Shown here one piece after another: positions 8,846 to 19,170 of a DNA stretch of 64,000 nucleotides (the stretch's first letter is position 1; each line of letters opens with the position of its first letter). The position numbers and the translations under genes were made by a program. This stretch comes from Pseudomonas frederiksbergensis (GTDB taxonomy: Bacteria > Pseudomonadota > Gammaproteobacteria > Pseudomonadales > Pseudomonadaceae). The notes under the pieces were generated by a model. That model had not been told where the DNA came from and did not search any database. It saw only the letters and a list, made by a program, of their open reading frames with translations. The stretch is from contig NZ_CP017886.1 in assembly GCF_001874645.1 (NCBI RefSeq), positions 930,001 through 994,000 on the forward strand. The letters run 5' to 3'.

Positions 8846-8892
8846 AAAAGAGCAGATATGCGTATTGGGTTGATACACATGCCTGCTCTTTT
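8846..8892 (+). terminator. Long intrinsic terminator after the XRE gene
   Basis: The outer arms AAAAGAGCAG and CTGCTCTTTT enclose an inner stem formed by ATG-GTAT and ATAC-CAT. T-runs are present on both strands. Confidence 0.75.
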
Positions 8893-8969
8893 GTTATCGA
8901 CTACTGACAGAAACTGACAATCCGACCGTCTAGGCTTGAGCCATCAACGCCAACGACATCGGAGTCGCC

Positions 8970-9338
8970 ATGAACGCCCAACATTACCTGCTGCTGTACG
9001 TCGACAGCCCCGCCACCAGCGCCCACTTCTACAGCCGCCTGCTGGACAAACCACCGGTTGAACTGCAACCGACCTTCGCGCTGTTCATTCTCGATTCGGG
9101 CGTAAAGCTTGGGCTGTGGTCCAGGCACACCGTGGAACCTGCGGCTGAAGCGGCGGGTGGTGGTGGCGAACTGGGATTCTCGGTGGCCGACGAACAGACG
9201 GTCGACACGCTGTACGCCGCATGGACCGCGCAAGGCCTGCGCATCGCCCAGACACCGACTGCACTGGATTTCGGCTACACCTTCGTGGCGCTCGATCCTG
9301 ATGGGCATCGGTTGCGGGTGTTTGCGCTTTCGGAATGA
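8970..9338 (+). CDS. VOC-fold (glyoxalase/bleomycin-resistance-like) protein
   Basis: A 122-residue protein with two beta-alpha-beta-beta-beta modules of the vicinal oxygen chelate superfamily: YLLLYVDSPATSAHFYSRLL at the start and DFGYTFVALDPDGHRLRVF at the end. The second-module motif LDPDGHRLRV is typical. Members bind metals or small hydrophobic ligands, and some confer antibiotic tolerance. The substrate cannot be read from sequence. It stands alone between the XRE gene and ffs. ATG 8970 gives the normal start. Confidence 0.85.
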   Translation: MNAQHYLLLYVDSPATSAHFYSRLLDKPPVELQPTFALFILDSGVKLGLWSRHTVEPAAEAAGGGGELGFSVADEQTVDTLYAAWTAQGLRIAQTPTALDFGYTFVALDPDGHRLRVFALSE

Positions 9339-9420
9339 CGGTAAGGTTATTTCAGACGAAGCGAGGCATCGATCAGGAAAGATCAACGAGATAAAGATTC
9401 TGGATTTTTCTGAGGATGTA

Positions 9421-9443
9421 CAAGCCTTGCGAAAGAAGGCTTG
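9421..9443 (-). terminator. Hairpin downstream of ffs
   Basis: The arms CAAGCCTT and AAGGCTTG enclose a seven-base loop a few bases past the 3' end of the SRP RNA on the minus strand. The T-run is weak, so it may act as a 3' processing or stabilising hairpin rather than a strong terminator. Confidence 0.5.
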
Positions 9444-9451
9444 GCGTTAAG

Positions 9452-9562
9452 GTGGCAACCCCACCAGCCACACCCCGGCACACAATGTTCCCGCTGTGGC
9501 TGCTCCCTTCCGGGTCTGACCAGGTTCACGGGTAATCGTTGCGGGGGGACCGATGGGGTCAC
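9452..9562 (-). ncRNA. ffs: Signal recognition particle RNA (4.5S type)
   Basis: The minus strand carries the universally conserved SRP helix 8 sequences GGTCAGACCCGGAAGGGAGC and AGCAGCCACAGCGGG, with the asymmetric internal loop and GGAA tetraloop that bind Ffh. The ends pair as GGTGACCCCA with TGGGGTTGCCACC to form one long hairpin of about 110 nt, the size of E. coli 4.5S RNA. The RNA directs nascent membrane and secreted proteins to FtsY and SecYEG. Exact ends are estimated from the pairing. Confidence 0.95.
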
Positions 9563-9595
9563 CATAACGACGCTCACCTGACGGCGAGCCGCGCC

Positions 9596-9623
9596 ATTGT
9601 ACCTATCTGAGACGAAGTTACAA
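9596..9623 (-). promoter_or_regulatory. Sigma-70 promoter of ffs
   Basis: On the minus strand a -35 TTGTAA (9618-9623) and a -10 TACAAT (9596-9601) are separated by 16 bases. Transcription would start near 9588, about 25 bases before the mature SRP RNA, consistent with a 5'-processed precursor. The GC-rich bases after the -10 resemble a discriminator of growth-rate-controlled promoters. Confidence 0.7.
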
Positions 9624-9676
9624 CCGTTGGCGCGGATTAAAAATATGAATCGGGTCAAGGACATGCGCAGCTCATG

Positions 9677-9738
9677 AAAAGATCGCAGCCTTCGGCAGCT
9701 CCTACCGGTAAATACCGATCCCGTAGGCTGCGATCTTG
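9677..9738. repeat. Paired REP element between ffs and ligA
   Basis: Inverted units beginning AAAAGATCGCAGCC and ending GGCTGCGATCTT, with GGCAGCTCCTAC inside. It lies just past the ligA stop on the minus strand, where it could terminate or protect the ligA transcript end. Confidence 0.85.
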
Positions 9739-9744
9739 CCGACT

Positions 9745-12180
<2,436 letters not shown>

Positions 12181-12193
12181 AGCAACCGTTGAA

Positions 12194-13042
12194 TCAGCGC
12201 TTCTGGGTCAGCGCGCGACGCTCGAACTCGACGATACGTTGACGGTAGTGCTCGATGGTTTGAGCGGTCAGCACGCTGCGCTGATCGTCTTTCAGTTCGC
12301 CATTGAGCTCCTGAGACAGTTTGCGGGCAGCCGCGACCATCACATCGAACGCCTGTTTCGGGTGGCGCGGGCCTGGCAAGCCGAGGAAGAAGCTGACGGC
12401 CGGGGTACTGAACAGATCGATATCGTCCAGATCGAACACGCCAGGCTTGACCGCGTTGGCCATGGAGAACAGTACTTCGCCATTGCCGGCCATGCTTTCG
12501 TGACGGTGGAAGATATCCATTTCGCCAAAGCGCAGGCCGCTTTCCAGAATGTTCTGCAACAGGGCAGGACCTTTGAAACCGCCCGGGTCACGGCAGATCA
12601 CGCTGATGACCAATACTTCTTCTGCCTGCTGTTGTTCTTTATTGACTGCAGGGCTCGACGATTTGGTTTCGTCCGGGAAATCATCACGGCTGCTGAAGCT
12701 CGGGCCGCCATCCAGGTCCAGATTCAAATTCAGGTCGCCCTGGGATGGCTCGCCACCCCGCTTGCCGCGCTTGGAACCCGACTCACGCGGCTCACGGGCA
12801 GGCATGCTCACCGACGGCAAGTCATGCTCGTCGAGTTGCGGTTCTTTATGGGTATCCAGCACGCGCGGCGGGCCCAGCAGTTCGGCGCCGCTGTCCTCGT
12901 CCGGCAGGTTGGACAGGCTTCGGTCCAGGCGAAATTTCAGCTTGCCCTTGCCGCCGCGCATGCGCCGCCAGCCATCAAAAAGAATACCGGCAATGACAAT
13001 AATGCCGATGACGATCAGCCACTCGCGCAGACCGATTTCCAT
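12194..13042 (-). CDS. zipA: Cell division protein ZipA
   Basis: ZipA tethers FtsZ to the inner membrane at the division site. Its 282 residues follow the family plan: an N-terminal membrane anchor (about residues 8-24, [18 protein letters not shown]), a basic segment ([11 protein letters not shown]), a charged flexible linker (about 40-135), and a C-terminal FtsZ-binding domain from about 140 ([21 protein letters not shown] to the end). It lies between smc and ligA, the Pseudomonas arrangement. The 256 bases between it and smc are AT-rich and probably hold a separate promoter. Confidence 0.96.
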   Translation of the reverse strand: MEIGLREWLIVIGIIVIAGILFDGWRRMRGGKGKLKFRLDRSLSNLPDEDSGAELLGPPRVLDTHKEPQLDEHDLPSVSMPAREPRESGSKRGKRGGEPSQGDLNLNLDLDGGPSFSSRDDFPDETKSSSPAVNKEQQQAEEVLVISVICRDPGGFKGPALLQNILESGLRFGEMDIFHRHESMAGNGEVLFSMANAVKPGVFDLDDIDLFSTPAVSFFLGLPGPRHPKQAFDVMVAAARKLSQELNGELKDDQRSVLTAQTIEHYRQRIVEFERRALTQKR

Positions 13043-13298
13043 GTAATCCCGTGCCTCTATAAAAAATGCTGGAAAATAAGGGGTTTACAAGCTGTAAACC
13101 GCTTTAAAACGTGGCGCCAACTCTATGTTCTGAATGGCGTTTTGCCCACGCATACGAAAAATTGACATTAAACTAGCACGACCAAAGATAACTTTACACC
13201 GTCAGTCACAATGGCTTCAGCCATTATGTCGATTGGCCAGCAATCTCTGCGGGTAAAAACCCCTGCTCCCCGCAAATATTTGGCCTACGCGCCATGAC

Positions 13299-16200
13299 TC
13301 AGGCATCCACCATCGCCATCGCCTCCTCGACATCCACAGCTACCAGACGCGAACAACCGGGCTCGTGCATCGTAACCCCCATCAATTGGTCGGCCATTTC
13401 CATGGCGATCTTGTTGTGGGTGATATAGATGAACTGCACCGTTTGTGACATCTCTTTCACCAATCGGGCATAGCGTCCAACGTTAGCGTCATCCAGGGGG
13501 GCGTCAACTTCGTCGAGCATGCAAAACGGAGCCGGATTCAGCTTGAAGATCGCAAAAACCAACGCCAATGCCGTCAGGGCTTTTTCACCGCCGGATAGCA
13601 AATGGATGGTGCTGTTCTTCTTCCCGGGCGGACGCGCCATGATCGTTACCCCTGTATCGAGTAGATCTTCGCCCGTCAGTTCCAAATAAGCGCTGCCACC
13701 ACCGAAAACTTTTGGAAAAAGCGCCTGCAATCCACCGTTAATCTGATCAAAGGTATCTTTGAAGCGATTACGGGTTTCCTTGTCGATCTTGCGAATGACG
13801 TTTTCCAGGGTGTCGAGCGCTTCCACCAGGTCAGCGTCCTGAGCATCCAGATAACGCTTGCGCTCGGACTGCTGCTGGTACTCGTCGATGGCTGCGAGGT
13901 TGATCGCGCCCAGTCGCTGAATTCGTGCGGCAATTCGCTCGAGTTCTTCTTCGGCTTCTTTTTCGCCTACCGAGGCCACCAGAGTGGCGAGTACCCCGTG
14001 CAAGTCATAGCCGTCTTCGAGCAATTGATCCTGCAAGGTTTTGCGGCGTACGGTCAGGGCCTGCCACTCCATGCGCTGCTGTTCGAGTTGACCACGGATC
14101 AACTGCGATTGCTGCTCGGCCTGGTTGCGGCGCTTCTCGGCATCACGCAATTCGCGGTCGGCATCTTCCAGGGCGATCTGCGCGGTTCTCAGTTCTTCGT
14201 CTACGCTCATGCGCTTGTCGAGCAACTCTTCAAGCTTGAGCCGCAACTCTTCCAGCGGCGCTTCGCCCTCCTCCAGATTAAGGCTGAGCTGCTCGCGCTT
14301 TTCAGTCAGGCGCTCGGACTGCAATTCCAGCCGCTCCAGTGCCTGACGGGTTGAATCGTGTTGCGCCTTGAGCGAGCCCAGACGCACCGCCAATTGGTGC
14401 GCGTGGTCTTTATGCTGACGGGCCTCCTGCCGCACTCGGTCAAGACGCTCACGTAAACTATCGCGCTGGGCCAGCAGCAACTCGCGCTGCTCGGTGTCAA
14501 TTGCCATGCTGTCGAGGGCTTCCTGCAATTGCAGGCGCGACTCGCCAACCTGTTCATGTTCCAGCGCACGCTGCTCAGCCAATTCGCCGAGTTCTTCATC
14601 GAGCCGGGTGCGGCGCAACGTCAGTTGCTCGGCCTTGGCCTTACCGGCGGACAACTGAGCTTTCAATTCACCTTGCTGGCGCGCTTCGTCTTGCAGCAAA
14701 CGACGCAAGTGTTCGCGGCCATTCTCTTGCTGACGCTGCTGGGCGCGCAGGTTTTGCAAGGTGGTCTCCAGGGTCTCGACGGTGGCTTCGCGCTCTTCGC
14801 GCTCAAGCCCCAGACGCTGGATTTCCTGCCCGCGTGCCAACAGGCCGCTCTCGGCCTCACTGGCGCGGCGCACCCGCAAAAAGTGCCGCCCAACCCAGTA
14901 GCCGTCACGGCTGATCAAGCTTTCACCAAGCGACAATTGGCCACGCAGCGACAGAGCCTGTTCAAGACTGTCCACCGGCTTGACCTGGCCTAGCCACGGC
15001 GACAGATCGATCTGCGCCTCAACCTTGTCGAGCAGACTGCCGGGTATCCGCACACCGTCGCTGGCCGGACTGAGCAAGCGCAGATCGCCCTGGGCAAACC
15101 CGGACAAATCGAAACCCGCGAAGTCATCGACCAGCACTGCTTGCAAGTCGGCGCCGAGCACGGTTTCCACCGCCAGCTCCCAACCTGCTTCAACCTTCAA
15201 GCCTTCGGCCAGACGTGGACGCTCGGCCAAATGCTGTTCGCGCAACCACTCGGCGGTGCCGGTGCCCGGATCGAGCGCTGCCTGCTGCAATGCCTCCAGC
15301 GAGGCCAGACGCCCGTTGAGTCGTTGCAAGTCGCCCTGCGCCTGCTGCTGGTTTTGCAGGGCCAGTTGCAGCGCCTGACGTAACTGCTCAAGACGCTCGA
15401 CCTGCGCGTCTTCGCTGGCCTGCAAATCTTCGAGCGTTGCCTCGCTGGCAGCCAGTTGTTCGCCGAGATCAAGGATCGCCGCGTCTTCCGGGTCCGCCGA
15501 CAGCAAGTCGCGCTCTTCGGCCAAGCGACGTTGACGTTCGGCCAGCCGTTCCATGCTGGTTTCCAGCTGCTGGATGCGTGACTGCTGGACTTCAGCCTGA
15601 CGCCGCGGCTCGGCCGAGCGCAGGTTGAAACTGTCCCACTGCTCCTGCCAGCCGTGCATGGTGGTTTCGGATTCTTCCAGCGCGGCGGCGGCCTCTTCAG
15701 CGGCGGCGCTGGTGACTTCCTGCTCGGGCGTGAGCATGTCCAGCTCTTCGCCGAGGGTCGCCAGCAACGTGCGGTCGTGGCCCAGGTGCGACTCGGTTTC
15801 CAGGCGCGAACGCTCGGCTTCCTTGAGGTCGTCCTGCAGCTGACGCAAACGCTGCTGGCCATGCTGAATGCTCTGCTCGACCCGGGCGATGTCGCCACCG
15901 ACCGAATAGAAACGTCCCTGCACCAGATTGAAGCGCTCAGACAGGTCGTGATGACCGTCGCGCAACCGTTCGATGCTCGCATCAGCATTACGTTGCTCAG
16001 CGACCAGGGCTTCGAAACTGATTTCCTGATGGCCGATGACCGCCTCGCGCTGGCCGACCTGTTCGTTCAATGCCTGCCAGCGTAACGCCGACAGTTGAGC
16101 CTTGAGCTGACGCTCTTCGGCCTTGTATTCCTGATACTTCTCGGCGGCCTGGGCCTGACGGTGCAAGCGTTCGAGCTGACGTTCCAGCTCATCACGCAGG

Positions 16201-16787
16201 TCGGTCAGACGCGCCAGGTTTTCGTGGGTGCGACGAATGCGGTTTTCGGTTTCGCGCCGGCGCTCCTTGTACTTGGAGATTCCCGCCGCCTCTTCGATGA
16301 AGTTACGCAGGTCTTCCGGCTTGGCTTCGATCAGCTTGGAGATCATCCCCTGCTCGATGATCGAGTAGCTGCGCGGGCCCAGACCGGTGCCGAGGAAGAT
16401 ATCGGTAATGTCTCGACGACGGCACTTGGTGCCGTTGAGGAAATAGGTGTTCTGGCTGTCGCGGGTGACTTTGCGGCGAATGGAAATTTCCGCGTAAGCC
16501 GCATATTCGCCGATCAACGTGCCGTCGGAGTTGTCGAACACCAGTTCGATGCTCGCCTGGCTCACCGGTTTGCGGCTGGTAGAGCCGTTGAAGATGACGT
16601 CAGTCATCGACTCGCCGCGCAAGTTCTTTGCCGAGCTCTCGCCCATCACCCAGCGTACGGCGTCGATGATGTTCGACTTGCCGCAACCATTGGGCCCGAC
16701 CACCGCCGCCATGTTACTGGGGAAGTTCACCGTGGTCGGGTCGACGAAGGATTTGAACCCCACCAGTTTGATGCATTTGAGCCGCAC
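13299..16787 (-). CDS. smc: Chromosome segregation ATPase Smc
   Basis: Smc is the core of the bacterial condensin that organises chromosome arms. I place the start at GTG 16787 (VRLKCIKLVGFKSFVDPTT), giving 1162 residues; the frame stays open 13 codons upstream but without family similarity. Walker A GPNGCGKSN is near residue 32. Two long coiled-coil arms (about 170-500 and 670-1010) flank a hinge near 510-630. The ABC signature LSGGEKALTAL and Walker B PFCMLDEVDAPLDD are near the C-terminus. The GTG lies two bases past the stop of the upstream GntR gene, so translation is probably coupled. scpA and scpB are not nearby. Confidence 0.97.
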   Translation of the reverse strand: MRLKCIKLVGFKSFVDPTTVNFPSNMAAVVGPNGCGKSNIIDAVRWVMGESSAKNLRGESMTDVIFNGSTSRKPVSQASIELVFDNSDGTLIGEYAAYAEISIRRKVTRDSQNTYFLNGTKCRRRDITDIFLGTGLGPRSYSIIEQGMISKLIEAKPEDLRNFIEEAAGISKYKERRRETENRIRRTHENLARLTDLRDELERQLERLHRQAQAAEKYQEYKAEERQLKAQLSALRWQALNEQVGQREAVIGHQEISFEALVAEQRNADASIERLRDGHHDLSERFNLVQGRFYSVGGDIARVEQSIQHGQQRLRQLQDDLKEAERSRLETESHLGHDRTLLATLGEELDMLTPEQEVTSAAAEEAAAALEESETTMHGWQEQWDSFNLRSAEPRRQAEVQQSRIQQLETSMERLAERQRRLAEERDLLSADPEDAAILDLGEQLAASEATLEDLQASEDAQVERLEQLRQALQLALQNQQQAQGDLQRLNGRLASLEALQQAALDPGTGTAEWLREQHLAERPRLAEGLKVEAGWELAVETVLGADLQAVLVDDFAGFDLSGFAQGDLRLLSPASDGVRIPGSLLDKVEAQIDLSPWLGQVKPVDSLEQALSLRGQLSLGESLISRDGYWVGRHFLRVRRASEAESGLLARGQEIQRLGLEREEREATVETLETTLQNLRAQQRQQENGREHLRRLLQDEARQQGELKAQLSAGKAKAEQLTLRRTRLDEELGELAEQRALEHEQVGESRLQLQEALDSMAIDTEQRELLLAQRDSLRERLDRVRQEARQHKDHAHQLAVRLGSLKAQHDSTRQALERLELQSERLTEKREQLSLNLEEGEAPLEELRLKLEELLDKRMSVDEELRTAQIALEDADRELRDAEKRRNQAEQQSQLIRGQLEQQRMEWQALTVRRKTLQDQLLEDGYDLHGVLATLVASVGEKEAEEELERIAARIQRLGAINLAAIDEYQQQSERKRYLDAQDADLVEALDTLENVIRKIDKETRNRFKDTFDQINGGLQALFPKVFGGGSAYLELTGEDLLDTGVTIMARPPGKKNSTIHLLSGGEKALTALALVFAIFKLNPAPFCMLDEVDAPLDDANVGRYARLVKEMSQTVQFIYITHNKIAMEMADQLMGVTMHEPGCSRLVAVDVEEAMAMVDA

Positions 16788-16789
16788 GC

Positions 16790-17449
16790 TCAGGCAACCG
16801 GCAAGGCAGACAGCACCAGATCGCAACTGCGCTGGGCATAAGCCGAGAGCACGACGCGAATCTGTGGCAGATCACGCGCCAGCACGGCCGCGAGCAGGCG
16901 TTCGAACAGCTCAAGGAACTCGCTCATCTCGGCCTTGCGCTGTTCCAGGGCGAGAAAATACGCACGGCTCATGGCCGGTTGCAGGTTCTCGACGGTTTCT
17001 TGCAAGTACGGGTTGTTGGCGAAGGGGTACGCCGCCCGCATCACGCTGAAGCTGTCTTCGACAAAGGCGCGAATGTCCTGACGTTCGTAACTGGCACTCA
17101 AACGCTGCTGAATTTGCAGGAACGGCGCCATGTCGGCCTGGACTTGCCAGCGGTCGGCCACCGAATTGCCGAGCAGGATATACAGCTCGCTCATCAACGT
17201 GCACAGGCTCTGCACCTTGTGCGCGGTGAGCTCAGTCACATGGGCGCCACGACGCGGCAGGATGGCGATCAGGTGCCGGCGCTCGAGGATCAGCAAGGCT
17301 TCGCGGACCGAGCCGCGGCTGACATTGAGGGCCAGCGTGACCTTCTGTTCCTGGATGCGCTCTCCCGGCTTGAGGTCGCCGCGAATGATGCGCTCGGCGA
17401 GGTGGTGAGCAATTTGCTCGGCGAGGCTATCCGGCGCCTTGAACGTCAT
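16790..17449 (-). CDS. GntR-family (FadR/FCD-type) transcription regulator upstream of smc
   Basis: A 219-residue regulator with an N-terminal winged helix-turn-helix (about 5-72: LAEQIAHHLAERIIRGDLKPGERIQ, then SRGSVREALLILERRHLI) and an all-helical FCD-like ligand domain (about 85-210). ATG 17449 follows AAGGAA. It is divergent from xdhA across a 266-base promoter region, so a purine-related effector and control of xdhABC are reasonable inferences. Its stop is two bases before the smc start, making it the first gene of a regulator-smc transcript. A direct repeat AAGTCAGA in the divergent region is a candidate operator. The ligand is unknown. Confidence 0.88.
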   Translation of the reverse strand: MTFKAPDSLAEQIAHHLAERIIRGDLKPGERIQEQKVTLALNVSRGSVREALLILERRHLIAILPRRGAHVTELTAHKVQSLCTLMSELYILLGNSVADRWQVQADMAPFLQIQQRLSASYERQDIRAFVEDSFSVMRAAYPFANNPYLQETVENLQPAMSRAYFLALEQRKAEMSEFLELFERLLAAVLARDLPQIRVVLSAYAQRSCDLVLSALPVA

Positions 17450-17536
17450 GGTTTTCCTTCAAACTCTTCGATCTGCACAAGCGGCGCAGTGTAGCGCACT
17501 TGCGGGGTGATGGCGCAGGGCCCAGCCAGCGGAATT

Positions 17537-17552
17537 TGGCACGATTCAAGCA
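17537..17552 (+). promoter_or_regulatory. Possible sigma-54 promoter upstream of xdhA
   Basis: TTGGCACGATTCAAGCA has a perfect -24 block (TGGCACG) and the invariant GG-N10-GC spacing (GG 17538-17539, GC 17550-17551), but the -12 block is AAGCA instead of TTGCA. If used, transcription would start near 17563. Purine catabolism as a nitrogen source would fit NtrC control. I see no clear NtrC site. Confidence 0.4.
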
Positions 17553-17628
17553 AAAGGCGAGGTATCCCGAGAGGGTCAATAATGAAAGAAGCCGCTGTTG
17601 ATCGGCAAAAGCGAATTTCCTGACCCTT

Positions 17629-17670
17629 AAGTCAGAAAACCATTGACCACAAAGTCAGACCTGATAAATT
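17629..17670 (+). promoter_or_regulatory. Sigma-70-like promoter and direct repeats upstream of xdhA
   Basis: The -35 TTGACC (17643-17648) and -10 TAAATT (17665-17670) are 16 bases apart. The octamer AAGTCAGA occurs at 17629-17636 and 17652-17659, 23 bases apart, flanking and overlapping the promoter. This could be the operator of the divergent GntR protein. Confidence in the operator is lower than in the promoter. Confidence 0.45.
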
Positions 17671-17715
17671 CGGTTCAAGTCGGTTAACAACAATAATGAG
17701 TCTGCGAGGCCTTCC

Positions 17716-19170
17716 GTGATCCAGTTTTTACTTAACCAGGAACTCCGTAGCGAGCACGCCCTGGACCCGAATCTGACCGTGCTGAACTATCTGCGCGAAC
17801 ATTTGGGCAAACCCGGTACCAAAGAAGGTTGCGCCAGCGGTGACTGTGGCGCGTGTACGGTGGTGGTCGGTGAATTGCAGACCGATGACAGCGGCCGCGA
17901 ACACATTCGCTATCGCAGCCTCAACTCGTGCCTGACGTTTGTTTCGTCGCTGCACGGCAAACAGCTGATCAGCGTCGAAGACCTCAAGCACCAGGGGCAA
18001 TTGCACAGCGTGCAAAAAGCCATGGTCGAATGCCACGGCTCGCAGTGCGGCTTCTGCACCCCGGGCTTTGTCATGTCGCTGTTCGCCTTGCAGAAAAACA
18101 GCGATCACCCCGATTCCCATAAAGCCCACGAAGCCCTCGCCGGCAACCTCTGCCGCTGCACCGGCTACCGGCCGATTCTGGCCGCCGCCGAACAGGTGTG
18201 TTGCGGTAAACCGACCGACCAGTTCGACGCTCGCGAAGCCGATACCATTGCTCGCCTGAAGGCCATCGCACCGACCGATACCGGTGAACTGAACAGCGGC
18301 GACAAACGCTGCCTGGTGCCGCTGACCGTGGCCGATCTGGCTGATCTCTATGACGCCTATCCACAAGCCAGGCTGTTGGCCGGCGGCACCGACCTGGCGC
18401 TGGAAGTGACCCAGTTTCACCGCACGCTGCCGGTGATGATCTACGTCGGCAACGTCGCAGAAATGAAGCGCATCGAACGCTTTGACGATCGCCTGGAAAT
18501 CGGTGCCGCCACCGCCCTCTCCGACTGCTATGACGCCCTCAAGGCCGAGTACCCGGACTTCGGCGAATTACTGCAACGTTTCGCCTCCTTGCAGATTCGC
18601 AATCAGGGCACCCTTGGCGGCAACATCGGCAACGCCTCGCCGATAGGTGACTCGCCACCGCTGCTGATCGCGCTCGGCGCACAGATTGTGCTGTGCAAAG
18701 GCGAAACCCGTCGCACCCTGGCACTGGAAGACTATTTCATCGATTACCGGATCACTGCGCGCCAGGAAAGCGAGTTCATCGAGAAGATCATCGTGCCGCG
18801 TGCCAGCGCTGAACAACTGTTCCGTGCCTACAAGGTCTCCAAGCGCCTGGACGATGACATTTCCGCCGTCTGCGCGGCGTTCAATCTGCGCATTGAAAAT
18901 GGTCTGGTCGCCGACGCTCGCGTTGCCTTTGGCGGTATGGCTGCGACGCCGAAACGGGCGAAAAGCTGCGAAGCCGCGCTGCTCGGCGCGCAATGGAACA
19001 ACACTACGCTCGAACGCGCCTGCGCTGCCCTGGCCGAAGATTTCACGCCGCTCTCGGACTTCCGTGCGAGCAAGGAATATCGCCTGCTCAGCGCGCAAAA
19101 CCTGCTGCGCAAATACTTCATCGAACTGCAAACACCGCACATCGAGACTCGGGTGACCGCTTATGTCTAA
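17716..19170 (+). CDS. xdhA: Xanthine dehydrogenase small subunit (FeS/FAD)
   Basis: XdhA carries electrons from the molybdenum site to NAD+. The 484 residues start at GTG 17716 (encoding MIQFLLNQELRSEHALDP). The N-terminal plant-ferredoxin-like [2Fe-2S] domain has CASGDCGACTVV (about 43-54). The second, helical [2Fe-2S] domain has CGFCTPGF and CRCTGYRP. The FAD domain begins near residue 200 (LLAGGTDLALEVT) and contains GTLGGNIGNASPIGD. It overlaps xdhB by 8 bases, so the genes are translated together. The cytoplasmic complex oxidises hypoxanthine and xanthine to urate. Confidence 0.97.
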   Translation: MIQFLLNQELRSEHALDPNLTVLNYLREHLGKPGTKEGCASGDCGACTVVVGELQTDDSGREHIRYRSLNSCLTFVSSLHGKQLISVEDLKHQGQLHSVQKAMVECHGSQCGFCTPGFVMSLFALQKNSDHPDSHKAHEALAGNLCRCTGYRPILAAAEQVCCGKPTDQFDAREADTIARLKAIAPTDTGELNSGDKRCLVPLTVADLADLYDAYPQARLLAGGTDLALEVTQFHRTLPVMIYVGNVAEMKRIERFDDRLEIGAATALSDCYDALKAEYPDFGELLQRFASLQIRNQGTLGGNIGNASPIGDSPPLLIALGAQIVLCKGETRRTLALEDYFIDYRITARQESEFIEKIIVPRASAEQLFRAYKVSKRLDDDISAVCAAFNLRIENGLVADARVAFGGMAATPKRAKSCEAALLGAQWNNTTLERACAALAEDFTPLSDFRASKEYRLLSAQNLLRKYFIELQTPHIETRVTAYV

